A stretch of 64,000 nucleotides of DNA from CAVVJA01 sp963801715 (GCA_963801715.1 CAWDGB010000014.1:310001-374000), one strand, 5' to 3'; shown: positions 1 to 8,070, numbered from the stretch's first letter. Numbers and translations are program-made. Notes: generated by a model not told the origin, from the sequence alone.

Positions 1-1
1 G

Positions 2-499
2 ATCGTGGCCGCGGTGCTCTGGGTGCGCAATCGCGAAATCTGGATCCAGTTCATCACCCGGGTCATCGCCTTGTCCGTCGCCGGCCTGGTGACCTATGTC
101 CTCTTTCCCGCCGCGCCACCGTGGTACGCAGCGCGGGAAGGCGTCATCGAGCCCGTTATCCGAGCCTCATCGCGCGGCTGGCTCTGGCTGCACATCAACC
201 ACGCGGGCAACCTGCTCAGCGCGGGCCAACTGGCGGCCAACCCCGTCGCCGCGATGCCATCGCTCCACACAGCCTTCGCCACCTTGATCGCCTTGTTCGT
301 CATCGGCCGGCTGCGGTCCCCGTGGCGGTGGCTGATAGTGCTCTATCCCGTTGCCATGGGGTTGGCTCTCGTCTACCTCGGTGAGCACTACGTCGTCGAC
401 CTCCTCGCCGGTGTGCTCTATGCGGTCGCGATACACCTGGGTGTCTCGGCGTGGGAGCGCCGCCGCTCCCGCCCAGACGACATTGTGGCCAGCCAATAG
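2..499 (+). CDS. PAP2-family phosphatase / inositol-phosphotransferase-like membrane protein (5' partial)
   Basis: The frame is open to the left window edge, so the N-terminus is missing; the first in-window start (GTG at 5) is probably internal. Several hydrophobic segments are visible. The PAP2 phosphatase signature appears as AMPSLHTAF and later YLGEHYVVDLLAG, supplying the active-site histidines and the aspartate that supports the second one. Such enzymes hydrolyse or transfer phosphate on lipid phosphates or phosphoinositides in the membrane. In actinobacteria this AUR1/PAP2_3-like subgroup often acts in phospholipid or inositol lipid metabolism, but the substrate cannot be read here. 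The protein ends 135 bp before the start chosen for the next gene. Confidence 0.8.
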   Translation: MVAAVLWVRNREIWIQFITRVIALSVAGLVTYVLFPAAPPWYAAREGVIEPVIRASSRGWLWLHINHAGNLLSAGQLAANPVAAMPSLHTAFATLIALFVIGRLRSPWRWLIVLYPVAMGLALVYLGEHYVVDLLAGVLYAVAIHLGVSAWERRRSRPDDIVASQ

Positions 500-634
500 A
501 CACTTTTGTCCGAGTTTAGTGCTCGTTGGTGCCTGTGGTTCTCACGGGACGGCTGGCGCATGTGGGACGCAGGTGGCACTCTGGACTCCCAGCGTGGTCG
601 AAGCACGGGGTCATCGAACGAGGAGATCGCGGCG

Positions 635-2026
635 GTGCGCGCACGACGTGGGATTCGGGTGAGCCGTCGCTCCGCCGCGCTCATCTCGATTCTCGCGACG
701 ATCGCAGCGGCCATTGCCGCGCCCGTCACCGCGATCGCGGACCCGCCGCCGAACCCGTCTGACCAGCAGATCAACAGTGCCCAGCAGTCGAAGGACCAGC
801 TCGCCACCGAAGTCGGGCAACTGTCCGCGCAAATCGCGGTCATGCAGAGCAAGCTCGACCAGCTGAACCTCGTGGCCGAACGCGCCGAGCAGAAGCTCGC
901 GCTGGCACTCGAGCGGCTGCAGCAGGCCAAGGACGCCGCCGCAAAGGCCCAGGCGCAGGTCAAGACCGCGCAAGCGGCCGTTTCGAAGGCCCAGGCTGAT
1001 TTCGTGATCTTTGCGCGGGAGGCGTACACCAGCGGCCAGCCGCAGGGCCTCGCCGGCGGCCTGCTGACCGCAAGCGATCCCAACGCGCTCCTGCAGCGAG
1101 GCGACTACCTGCGCTATATCGGGAACTCACAGCTGTCGGCAATTGGCGGTCTGAGCCGGGCGACGGTGGCCAAGTCCAACGCCGACGCGGCCGCGCGCAA
1201 GGCGGTCAACGATCAGGCGGCCGCCACCGCCGCCGCGGCGCAGGCGAAAAGGGACGCCGACGCGGCCGTCGCTGCCGCTGCGGCCGAGCGGGACCAGCTC
1301 ACCCAGCAACTCGCCGATAACAACACGAAGCTGGATGCCGCCAAGAGCAAGCTGGCCGAACTGAACAATCAACGCACTGCCTATCTCGCATGGAAAGCGG
1401 AGCAGGAACGCATCGCGCGGGAGCGGGCGCTCGCGCTGGCTCGGGCCCGGGCGGCAGCCGCGGCGGCTGCGGCGGCCCGGGCAGCAGCCATCGCCGCGGC
1501 TGCTTCGCAAGGCGGCCCGGCGGCTGCTGCCGCGGTCACCATGAACCCAGGTGCGGATATCGCTATTGGCGCGAGCGCGGGTGGCGGGTGGTCGTCCGCC
1601 GCGGCCAACACGGCAGTGGCGCGCGCGATGTCGACACTCGGCATCCCGTATGCGTGGGCCGGCGGCACGTTCTGGGGGCCGAGCCGAGGCGTGCCGGTGG
1701 ATTTCGACTCACGCAACGACGGCAACGTCATCGGCTACGACTGCTCAGGGCTGACGCTGTTTGCCTGGGCGCCCTACCTGCACATGTCCCACTACGCGCC
1801 GAACCAGTGGGGCGTCGGGTCGTACCACCCATCGACAGATCAGCTGCTCCCAGGCGACCTGGTGTTCTGGAGCGAGGACGGCACGGTCGCTGGGATCGGG
1901 CACGTTGCGCTGTACATCGGCGGCGGCAACGTCGTCCAGGCGCCATTCAGCGGGTCGTACGTCCAGGTGACCCCACTCGGGCAAGTCGAGGCGGGCTACT
2001 TCGGCGCCACCCGCCCGCTCACCTGA
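635..2026 (+). CDS. NlpC/P60 peptidoglycan endopeptidase, RipA-like, secreted
   Basis: Predicted secreted D,L-endopeptidase that cleaves peptidoglycan stem peptides during division. I choose GTG at 635 because AGGAG lies nine bases upstream and a signal peptide follows (basic RARRGIRVSRR, hydrophobic LISILATIAAAIAAP, then A-x-A). The frame is open upstream to 506, but that stretch looks non-coding. After the signal comes a long coiled coil rich in Ala, Gln and Lys, an Ala/Arg linker, and a C-terminal NlpC/P60 domain with the catalytic Cys in GYDCSGLTLFAW and His in GIGHVALYIGGG. Length is 463 aa. It sits before moxR, DUF58 and VWA genes as ripA/ripB do in M. tuberculosis. The long coiled coil may autoinhibit or recruit partners, as in RipA; this is inference. 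Confidence 0.88.
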   Translation: MRARRGIRVSRRSAALISILATIAAAIAAPVTAIADPPPNPSDQQINSAQQSKDQLATEVGQLSAQIAVMQSKLDQLNLVAERAEQKLALALERLQQAKDAAAKAQAQVKTAQAAVSKAQADFVIFAREAYTSGQPQGLAGGLLTASDPNALLQRGDYLRYIGNSQLSAIGGLSRATVAKSNADAAARKAVNDQAAATAAAAQAKRDADAAVAAAAAERDQLTQQLADNNTKLDAAKSKLAELNNQRTAYLAWKAEQERIARERALALARARAAAAAAAAARAAAIAAAASQGGPAAAAAVTMNPGADIAIGASAGGGWSSAAANTAVARAMSTLGIPYAWAGGTFWGPSRGVPVDFDSRNDGNVIGYDCSGLTLFAWAPYLHMSHYAPNQWGVGSYHPSTDQLLPGDLVFWSEDGTVAGIGHVALYIGGGNVVQAPFSGSYVQVTPLGQVEAGYFGATRPLT

Positions 2027-2614
2027 GCATCGTCGGCATCGCCGCGTTGCACTCGACTCGGTGGCGCGCTCGTAAAGGTCGACGAAGCGGCGGTACGCCT
2101 CGTCGACCTCGGCATAGTCGGCGCCGGCCACCAGGTCGAGTAGTAACCCGCGGCTGACCGCGACACCCAGCCGCAGCTCGGCCGGATCGGAGACCACGCC
2201 GATCACCTTCGCCACCTCGGCGGCGTCGGTGAGCCAGGGTTGGGTCAGCGTTTCTCGCAGCCCTTCGGTCCCCGGGGCACCTTGCGCGACGAGCCCGAAC
2301 ACTTCGAAGAACAGCTTGACGAACGGACGAAGCTCCTCCTGGCTGACCTGCTCCCATAGGCCGATCATGAGCTCGCGTGGGGTTCGTGCGTGCTCGGCCA
2401 TCGCGACCATGACAGCCCGCTGCTGGGCTTCGATCGCCGCGACGATAGCGGCAAGCAGCCCTTCGCGGGAGCCGAAGTGGTACAGCAGCATCCGGTGGCT
2501 GGTTGCCGCGCCCCGAGCGATCTCGCGCAGGCTCTTGCCAGCAATCCCCTCCACCGCGGCGAAAGCCATGACCCGTTCCAGAAGTTGTTCCCGAGCACCC
2601 ACTTCCCCAGCCAT
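1745..2614 (-). CDS. TetR-family transcriptional regulator with overlong antisense tail
   Basis: The N-terminal 60 residues are a TetR helix-turn-helix (SLREIARGAATSHRMLLYHF), followed by a helical ligand-binding region to about residue 190. The frame then lacks a stop and continues about 95 codons antisense through the 3' end of the NlpC/P60 gene to 1745; that tail is Arg-rich and unlike a regulator. A normal TetR of about 195 residues would end near 2030, and another frame has a stop at 2019-2021 just past the convergent gene, so a lost stop or small indel is likely. ATG at 2614 faces the divergent SRPBCC gene, with an operator-like palindrome between them. It probably represses both genes. 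Confidence 0.78.
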   Translation of the reverse strand: MAGEVGAREQLLERVMAFAAVEGIAGKSLREIARGAATSHRMLLYHFGSREGLLAAIVAAIEAQQRAVMVAMAEHARTPRELMIGLWEQVSQEELRPFVKLFFEVFGLVAQGAPGTEGLRETLTQPWLTDAAEVAKVIGVVSDPAELRLGVAVSRGLLLDLVAGADYAEVDEAYRRFVDLYERATESSATRRCRRCSGERAGGAEVARLDLPEWGHLDVRPAEWRLDDVAAADVQRNVPDPSDRAVLAPEHQVAWEQLICRWVVRPDAPLVRRVVGHVQVGRPGKQRQP

Positions 2615-2629
2615 GTACCAAATGGTACA
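2614..2629. promoter_or_regulatory. Probable TetR operator between divergent genes
   Basis: Perfect inverted repeat TGTACC-AAAT-GGTACA. It overlaps the first base of the TetR start codon and lies 9 bp before the ATG of the SRPBCC gene. Only 24 bp separate the two starts, so binding here would block both. Assignment to this TetR is inference from position and symmetry. Confidence 0.6.
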
Positions 2630-2638
2630 GTACCTGTC

Positions 2639-3070
2639 ATGAGATGGACCGACACCCTCGTGATAGACGCGTCAGCCGAACGGATCTGGGAGCTCAACAC
2701 CGACGTCGAGCGCTGGCCGACCTTTACCCCCACCATGCAGTCCGTAGCGCGGCTCGACGACGGCCCGTTCCGAGTCGGCAGCCAGGCGCGGATCAAGCAG
2801 CCCGGCCAGCGGACCGCCACCTGGACGGTGACCCGAATGAGTCCGGGGCAGGAGTTCAGTTGGCAGAGCAAGCGCCGCGGGCTGGTCTTCACCGGAACGC
2901 ACCGCGTGCAGACCTCGGGCCCGCAAACCCGCAACACCCTCGAGTTCGAGGTCACCGGGCCGCTGTCTCGAGCGTTCGGCCTCCTCTTCGGGGTGGCCGT
3001 TCGCCGCTCATTGCGGCTCGAGAATGCGGGATTCGAGACCGAGGCAAGTCGCCACAGCTCAGCCGCCTGA
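2639..3070 (+). CDS. SRPBCC (polyketide cyclase/START-like) family protein
   Basis: A 143-residue protein beginning MRWTDTLVIDASAERIWEL, the usual first strand of the SRPBCC fold, followed by DVERWPTFTPTM and the strands TATWTVTRMSPGQEFSWQS and GTHRVQ. These small helix-grip proteins bind hydrophobic ligands or act as cyclases or dehydratases; the ligand cannot be predicted. I use ATG at 2639 because it lies just after the palindrome and matches the family start; the frame is open further upstream. No clear ribosome-binding site is present, so a leaderless transcript is possible. It is divergent from the TetR gene and is the likely regulated target. Confidence 0.8.
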   Translation: MRWTDTLVIDASAERIWELNTDVERWPTFTPTMQSVARLDDGPFRVGSQARIKQPGQRTATWTVTRMSPGQEFSWQSKRRGLVFTGTHRVQTSGPQTRNTLEFEVTGPLSRAFGLLFGVAVRRSLRLENAGFETEASRHSSAA

Positions 3071-3122
3071 GCATCGCGCGCACGGCTGGGCCCGGTGGCG
3101 AACGGGCCGGCTCCACCGTGGA

Positions 3123-3167
3123 TGATCTTGGACTTAGCGTCGCTGGGTGGCATCAAGTCCAAGATCA
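3123..3167. repeat. Dispersed hairpin repeat, copy A
   Basis: Thirteen-base perfect inverted repeat, TGATCTTGGACTT (3123-3135) and its complement (3155-3167), with a 19-base loop. It lies 52 bp after the SRPBCC stop and touches the stop of the small minus-strand gene at 3165. No T-tract follows, so it is not an obvious terminator. Arms recur at 20593-20637 and 60063-60111. Confidence 0.7.
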
Positions 3168-3416
3168 ACTCAGGATCTGCCCGTCTGAGCGGCCGATGGC
3201 GTCGCGGCCAAGCAAGAATCCACGTCGTTGTAGAAAGTCCGCCAACTCGTCGGCGTGGAGGTCGCAGGCCAACCAATGCTTGACCCGCTGCGAGTCATGC
3301 AGGCGCGGATTACGCCACGACAGGTCGATTGCCGCGGCCGCACGGCAGCCGCGGGCGGAGCACCGCGGGGTTGAATCAGTGTCGGCTGTGGACGTTGATC
3401 GCATCACAGGCAACAT
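3165..3416 (-). CDS. Small conserved actinobacterial Cys-containing protein
   Basis: Predicted 83-residue protein. From ATG 3416, preceded by CGGAG, it reads through RCSARGCRAAAAIDLSWRNP, then RLHDSQRVKHWLAC and DLHADELADFLQRRGFL. This matches a widespread family of 60-80 residue actinobacterial proteins (a Cys-x4-Cys pair, WRNPRLH, WLAC, FL-x-RGFL), often mislabelled acetone carboxylase in databases. The three cysteines and histidines suggest metal binding, but no function is established. Its stop codon abuts hairpin copy A. The longer frame upstream to 3572 overlaps moxR and is probably not translated. Confidence 0.65.
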   Translation of the reverse strand: MLPVMRSTSTADTDSTPRCSARGCRAAAAIDLSWRNPRLHDSQRVKHWLACDLHADELADFLQRRGFLLGRDAIGRSDGQILS

Positions 3417-3555
3417 AACTCTCCGTCCCGTACCGTGAGTCGGATTCGAGCTGATGCGCGGCCCGCGCCGCAGTGGACGGAGATTTAGGTGACTGAACAA
3501 CGCGAGCGCGCAGCCACTATCGACCCCCGCGGCTGACGCGTCGGCGCTCGAACGG

Positions 3556-4554
3556 GTGATGTTCGAGGTCAAGCGGGTGATCGTCGGTCAGGAGCGCCTC
3601 GTCGAACGCATGCTGGTGGGGCTGCTGTGTCAAGGACACTGCCTCCTGGAGGGTGTGCCTGGCGTAGCCAAGACGCTGGCCGTCGAGACCCTTGCCCGCA
3701 CGGTGACCGGCAGCTTTGCCCGATTGCAGTTCACGCCCGACCTCGTGCCGTCCGACATAGTGGGCACCCGCATCTACCGGCAGTCGGGCGAGCGGTTCGA
3801 CACCGAGCTCGGGCCCATTTTCGCCAATTTCGTACTGGCGGACGAGATCAACCGCGCGCCGGCCAAGGTCCAATCGGCGTTGCTGGAGGTAATGGCCGAG
3901 CGTCAGGTGACCATCGGCGGCGTGCGTTATCCAGTGCCGGCACCATTCCTCGTCCTCGCGACCCAGAACCCCATCGAGAGCGAGGGCGTGTATCCGTTGC
4001 CGGAGGCGCAGCGGGACCGGTTCCTGATGAAGATCGTGGTGGACTATCCCACAGCCACCGAGGAGCGGGAGATCATCTACCGGATGGGCGGCGAGCCGCC
4101 GGTCGCGAATCCGGTGATCACGACCGACGAGCTGACCCGGCTGCAGGTGACAGCGTCTCGGGTGTTCGTGCACCACGCGATCGTCGATTACGTGGTGCGC
4201 CTCGTGTTGGCCACGCGTACCCCGGCGCAGCACGGCATGCCCGATGTGGCGCAGTGGGTGTCCTACGGTGCGAGCCCGCGCGCGAGCCTGGGGTTGATCG
4301 CCGCCGGCCGGGCGATTGCGCTGCTCCGCGGACGGGACTACGTATTGCCGCAAGACGTCCTCGACGTGGCCACCGACGTGCTGCCGCATCGCATGGTCAT
4401 GTCGTACGACGCGATCGCTGACGGCATTCCCGCGGTCCACGCGGTGCGGCGCATCCTGCAGACCATCCCGCTGCCCCAGGTCGCGCCCCGTCAGCGGGCC
4501 GCCGGGCACCAACCCGGCTACGCGCCGGGCGGCTCGTGGGAGCGCACTGCATGA
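3556..4554 (+). CDS. moxR: MoxR-family AAA+ ATPase, 5' end apparently frameshifted
   Basis: MoxR AAA+ chaperone that works with downstream DUF58 and VWA proteins. From ATG 3556, Walker A is GVPGVAKT at residues 33-40 and Walker B is VLADEINR near residue 97; the sensor region LATQNP follows. Family members carry about 20 more N-terminal residues. A GTG at 3489 with GGAG six bases upstream encodes MTEQRERAATIDP and then stops at 3534; dropping one C from CCCCC at 3524-3528 joins it in frame to ADASALERVMFEVKR, matching the family. I therefore read the true gene as 3489-4554 with one extra base. The order moxR-DUF58-VWA-fabG1-inhA matches Rv1479-Rv1484. Confidence 0.9.
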   Translation: MMFEVKRVIVGQERLVERMLVGLLCQGHCLLEGVPGVAKTLAVETLARTVTGSFARLQFTPDLVPSDIVGTRIYRQSGERFDTELGPIFANFVLADEINRAPAKVQSALLEVMAERQVTIGGVRYPVPAPFLVLATQNPIESEGVYPLPEAQRDRFLMKIVVDYPTATEEREIIYRMGGEPPVANPVITTDELTRLQVTASRVFVHHAIVDYVVRLVLATRTPAQHGMPDVAQWVSYGASPRASLGLIAAGRAIALLRGRDYVLPQDVLDVATDVLPHRMVMSYDAIADGIPAVHAVRRILQTIPLPQVAPRQRAAGHQPGYAPGGSWERTA

Positions 4555-4606
4555 GCAAACCAGCATCGCAGTGCGCCGGCGCCGTTTGTGGGGTGCAGGT
4601 GCGTAG

Positions 4607-5578
4607 ATGAGCAATGCGGCGGCGCCTGAGGAGCTGCCGACGCTCGACGTGGCGTCGGCGGAGCCGTTGCTACGTCGCCTGGAATTGACGGTGCGCAACA
4701 AGCTGGACGGATTGCTGCAAGGTAACTACGTGGGCCTGGTGCCGGGCCCGGGAAGCGAAGCAGGGGAGTCGCGGCTGTACAACCCGGGCGACGATGTACG
4801 GCGCATGGACTGGCCCGTTACCGCGCGCACACTCGTCCCGCATGTTCGCCAGACGATCGCGGATCGTGAGCTGGAGTCCTGGCTCGTCGTCGACCTTTCG
4901 CCGAGTGTCGACTTCGGAACAGCGTTCACCGAGAAGCGCGAGCTCGTGCTGGCCGCCATCACCGCGGTGGTACATCTGAGCTCGCGCGGCGGGAACCGCG
5001 TCGGCGCGATCGTGACGACCGGCCAGGGGAGCTACCGTATCCCGGCGCGATCGGGCCGGCAGCACGCCCGATATCTGATCCGCAAGGTCGCGCTGACGCC
5101 ACGGGCCAGTTCCGGCGGACGGGGCGACCTGGCAGCGGCTATCGAGCAGCTGCGCCGCCCGCCGCGCCGCCGCGGGCTTGTCGCGATCGTGTCGGACTTT
5201 CTGGACTCCTCCGCCGACGGGCTGAACGGCGCGATGGTCAGCGCCAACTGGGAGCGTCCGTTGCGCGCGCTGGGTGGCCGGCATCAGGTTGTCGGGATCG
5301 AGGTCGTTGACCCGAGGGAGCTGGAGCTTCCGGCGGCCGGGTTGATGACGTTCGTCGATCCGGAATCCGGCGAGCAGGTCGAGGTTCAGACCTCCCGGCC
5401 GGACGTCCGCGCTCGGTATGCTGCCGCCGCGGCCGAGCAGCGGGTCCGAATCGCGACAACGCTCCGGCACGCGGGCGCGGCGCATTTGCAGCTGCGCACA
5501 GACCGAGACTGGCTTACGGACGTTGTGCGCTTCGTGGTGGCCCAGCGCCGGGCCCTGGTGGGGAGCGGGGTCCGCTGA
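4607..5578 (+). CDS. DUF58 domain-containing protein (Rv1480-like)
   Basis: A 323-residue cytosolic protein with the DUF58 signature: GNYVGLVPGPGSEAGESRLY followed by NPGDDVRRMDWPVTARTL, then a degenerate von Willebrand A fold beginning WLVVDLSPSVDFG. DUF58 proteins are encoded with MoxR ATPases and are thought to link the chaperone to metal-dependent VWA partners. It starts 52 bp after moxR and its stop overlaps the next start by one base (TGATG), implying translational coupling. It corresponds in position to Rv1480. The biochemical role is not known. Confidence 0.88.
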   Translation: MSNAAAPEELPTLDVASAEPLLRRLELTVRNKLDGLLQGNYVGLVPGPGSEAGESRLYNPGDDVRRMDWPVTARTLVPHVRQTIADRELESWLVVDLSPSVDFGTAFTEKRELVLAAITAVVHLSSRGGNRVGAIVTTGQGSYRIPARSGRQHARYLIRKVALTPRASSGGRGDLAAAIEQLRRPPRRRGLVAIVSDFLDSSADGLNGAMVSANWERPLRALGGRHQVVGIEVVDPRELELPAAGLMTFVDPESGEQVEVQTSRPDVRARYAAAAAEQRVRIATTLRHAGAAHLQLRTDRDWLTDVVRFVVAQRRALVGSGVR

Positions 5579-6534
5579 TGACGTTCCTCTCACCGGCGTG
5601 GCTGCTTCTTCTGATACCGGTCGGGCTTGCCGTCGTCGGCTACCTCATCCTCCAATTGCGCAGGAAGAAGTACGTCGCCCGGTTCAGCAACGTCTCACTG
5701 CTGGCCTCTGTCGCACCGAAACGCCCAGGATGGCGGCGGCATCTGACGTTCGCGCTCCTGATCGCCGGACTGGCCGTCCTGGCACTCGGCGCGGCGCAGC
5801 CGACGGCAGCGGTCCACGTGCCACGTGACCGAGCGACGGTCATGATGGCGATCGACGTCTCTGAGTCGATGCGGGCCGACGACGTGCTGCCAACTCGGCT
5901 ACAAGCCGCGCAGCAGGCAGCCAAGCAGTTCGCTGACCTACTTCCGCCCCGCATCAACCTCGGCCTGGTCAAGTTCAGCGGAACGGCGAGCGTGCTCGTG
6001 CCACCAACGATCGACCGCGACTCCATCAAGGTGGCCATCGACGGTCTTGAGCTGGACCGGGCCACGGCCATCGGCGAAGCCATATTCTCCTGTCTGGATG
6101 CGATCAAGACGTTCAGCAAGGGGACGACCTCCAGTGGCGACCAGCCACCACCGGCGCGGATCGTGCTGATGAGTGACGGAACGTCCAACACCGGGCGTGC
6201 GCCCGAGGCCGCGGCTGAGGCCGCAGCGGAGGCCAAGGTGCCGGTATCGACGATCGCGTTCGGGACAGATAACGGCAGCGTTGACATCGAGGGCGAGCGA
6301 ATCCCAGTCCCCGCCGACAAGGCCACGCTGAAGGCGATTGCCCAGACCACAGCCGGGACCTTCCACACAGCCGCATCGGCGGCCGAGCTCCAGACCGTCT
6401 ACAAAGACATCGGCACCCAGATCGGGTACACGACACAACACCGGGATGTCAGCTGGCGTTTCCTGCTGATCGGGATGTTGTTCACGCTATCCGCCGCGGG
6501 GACGTCTCTCCTTTGGGCCGGCCGCTTGCTGTAG
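5578..6534 (+). CDS. VWA domain membrane protein (Rv1481-like)
   Basis: A 318-residue BatA-like protein. Two hydrophobic segments lie near the N-terminus (residues 5-26 and 55-73) and one at the C-terminus (about 292-317), leaving the VWA domain between them. The MIDAS motif is D93-x-S95-x-S97 in MAIDVSESM, with the later threonine in RATAIGEAI and the MSDG turn that supplies the last ligand. It probably acts with MoxR and DUF58 at the membrane, possibly in envelope maintenance as proposed for mycobacterial MoxR1. It is coupled to the DUF58 gene by a one-base overlap. Confidence 0.88.
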   Translation: MTFLSPAWLLLLIPVGLAVVGYLILQLRRKKYVARFSNVSLLASVAPKRPGWRRHLTFALLIAGLAVLALGAAQPTAAVHVPRDRATVMMAIDVSESMRADDVLPTRLQAAQQAAKQFADLLPPRINLGLVKFSGTASVLVPPTIDRDSIKVAIDGLELDRATAIGEAIFSCLDAIKTFSKGTTSSGDQPPPARIVLMSDGTSNTGRAPEAAAEAAAEAKVPVSTIAFGTDNGSVDIEGERIPVPADKATLKAIAQTTAGTFHTAASAAELQTVYKDIGTQIGYTTQHRDVSWRFLLIGMLFTLSAAGTSLLWAGRLL

Positions 6535-6587
6535 ACCGTCCGGCCCGGTAAACCTGCCCCGTTTGGTGGACGCTAGGTTGTCGATCC

Positions 6588-7292
6588 ATGACGCGCTCAG
6601 TGCTGGTCACGGGTGGCAACCGCGGTATCGGCCTGGCCATTGCTCGCGCCTTCGCCGCGGCTGGGGACCAGGTCGCGGTGACCCATCGCAGTAGCGGGCC
6701 ACCGGAGGGACTGTTCGGCGTGCCGTGTGATGTCACGGACACCGCTTCGGTCGACGCTGCCTTCAGCGCCGTGGAGGCAGCGCACGGCCCGGTTGAGGTG
6801 CTCGTCGCCAACGCCGGGATTACCGACGACACGCTGCTGATGCGAATGAGCGAGGAGTCCTTTGTCCGCGTGCTCGACGCAAACCTGACCGGGGCGTACC
6901 GAGTGGCCAAGCGAGCGACGCCGGCCATGCTCAAGGCCCGACGCGGGCGGATGATCTTCATCTCCTCGGTCGTGGCACTTGTCGGCGCACCGGGACAGGC
7001 GAACTACGCGGCGAGCAAGGCGGGACTGATCGGGCTGGCCCGCTCGATCACGCGCGAACTCGGCAGCCGGTCGATCACGGCAAATGTCATCGCTCCGGGC
7101 TTCATCGAGACCGATATGACCGACCAGATGACAGACGCGCGCAAGGCCGAGATCCTCGCGACCGTGCCGGCCAAGCGGTACGGCACGGTCGAGGAAGTGG
7201 CGGCCGCCGCCGTCTTCCTGGCGTCCGAGCCGGCGGGATACGTCTCGGGTGTGGTACTGCCGGTAGACGGCGGCGTCGGCATGGGCATCTGA
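6588..7292 (+). CDS. fabG: 3-oxoacyl-ACP reductase FabG1 (MabA-like)
   Basis: Short-chain dehydrogenase reducing 3-oxoacyl-ACP with NADPH in type II fatty-acid elongation. The nucleotide motif is VTGGNRGIG at residues 7-15; NAG lies at 75-77; catalytic Ser127, Tyr140 and Lys144 sit in FISSVVALVG and NYAASKAG. It is 234 residues, slightly shorter than M. tuberculosis FabG1 (247). Its position directly before inhA and hemH identifies it as the FabG1/MabA orthologue rather than another FabG. The gap to inhA is 10 bp with a GAGAGGACG ribosome-binding site, so the two are co-transcribed. Confidence 0.95.
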   Translation: MTRSVLVTGGNRGIGLAIARAFAAAGDQVAVTHRSSGPPEGLFGVPCDVTDTASVDAAFSAVEAAHGPVEVLVANAGITDDTLLMRMSEESFVRVLDANLTGAYRVAKRATPAMLKARRGRMIFISSVVALVGAPGQANYAASKAGLIGLARSITRELGSRSITANVIAPGFIETDMTDQMTDARKAEILATVPAKRYGTVEEVAAAAVFLASEPAGYVSGVVLPVDGGVGMGI

Positions 7293-7302
7293 GAGGACGA
7301 CG

Positions 7303-8070
7303 ATGGGTCTGCTGGACGGCAAGCGAGTCTTGGTCACCGGTGTCATCACCGAGGCGTCGATCGCTTTCTCGGTGGCTCGGATCGCTCAGGAGGAGGGCGC
7401 GCAGGTCGTGCTTACCGGCTTCGGCCGGATGTCGCTCGTCGAGCGCGTGGCGAGGAAGCTGCCGGAGCCAGCGCCGCTGGTGGAGCTGGACGTGACTGAT
7501 GACGAGCACCTGGCGGCGCTTGCCGACAAGGTGCGCGAGCACGTCCCCGCGCTCGATGGCGTGGTCCATTCCATCGGCTACGCGCCGCCGTCGTGCCTCG
7601 GTGGTGACTTCCTGGCTGCACCCTGGACCGACGTGGCCACCGCTGTGCAGGTGTCGGCCTATTCCCTCAAGTCGCTGACGGTCGCCACGCTGCCGCTACT
7701 CGGAAATTCGGGTGGATCTGTGGTCGGGTTGACGTTCGATGCGACCGTGGCCTGGCCTGCGTATGACTGGATGGGCGTTGCGAAGGCCGGACTCGAGTCC
7801 ACCGCTCGATATCTGGCCCGGGAGCTCGGCTCGCGCAAGATCCGAGTGAACCTGGTGGCGGCCGGACCCGTGCGAACCATGGCGGCGAAGAGCATCCCCG
7901 GGTTTGCGACGTTCGAGGACGCGTGGGACGGGCGCGCCCCCCTAGGCTGGGACAACAGCAACGCCGAGCCGGTGGCCCGCGGGGTCGCCGTACTGCTCTC
8001 GGACTGGCTGCCTGCGACAACGGGAGAGATCGTGCACGTCGACGGCGGCTACCACGCGATGGGCGTTTGA
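7303..8070 (+). CDS. inhA: Enoyl-ACP reductase InhA, with a short substrate loop
   Basis: NADH-dependent enoyl-ACP reductase, the last reduction of each elongation cycle. It begins MGLLDGKRVLVTGVITEASI, the InhA nucleotide-binding start. The active-site set Phe145, Tyr154 and Lys161 lies in LTFDATVAWPAYDWMGVAK, and the Ser of HSIGY corresponds to InhA Ser94. Total length is 255, against 269 in M. tuberculosis. The substrate-binding loop between AAGPVRTMA and WDGRAPLGW is about 10 residues shorter than in M. tuberculosis InhA. It lies between fabG1 and hemH, and hemH starts on the base after its stop. Confidence 0.95.
   Translation: MGLLDGKRVLVTGVITEASIAFSVARIAQEEGAQVVLTGFGRMSLVERVARKLPEPAPLVELDVTDDEHLAALADKVREHVPALDGVVHSIGYAPPSCLGGDFLAAPWTDVATAVQVSAYSLKSLTVATLPLLGNSGGSVVGLTFDATVAWPAYDWMGVAKAGLESTARYLARELGSRKIRVNLVAAGPVRTMAAKSIPGFATFEDAWDGRAPLGWDNSNAEPVARGVAVLLSDWLPATTGEIVHVDGGYHAMGV

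Noticed and set aside
500..634. Possible c-di-AMP (ydaO) riboswitch before the NlpC/P60 gene
   Set aside because: The gap is short and lacks the GGG-rich paired core of the riboswitch.
3123..3167. Hairpin A as an ordinary terminator
   Set aside because: No T run follows, it recurs at two other places, and one copy lies upstream of a gene start rather than after a stop.
3517..4701. 394-codon minus-strand frame over moxR
   Set aside because: Antisense shadow of the MoxR gene; no domain and His/Arg-rich.
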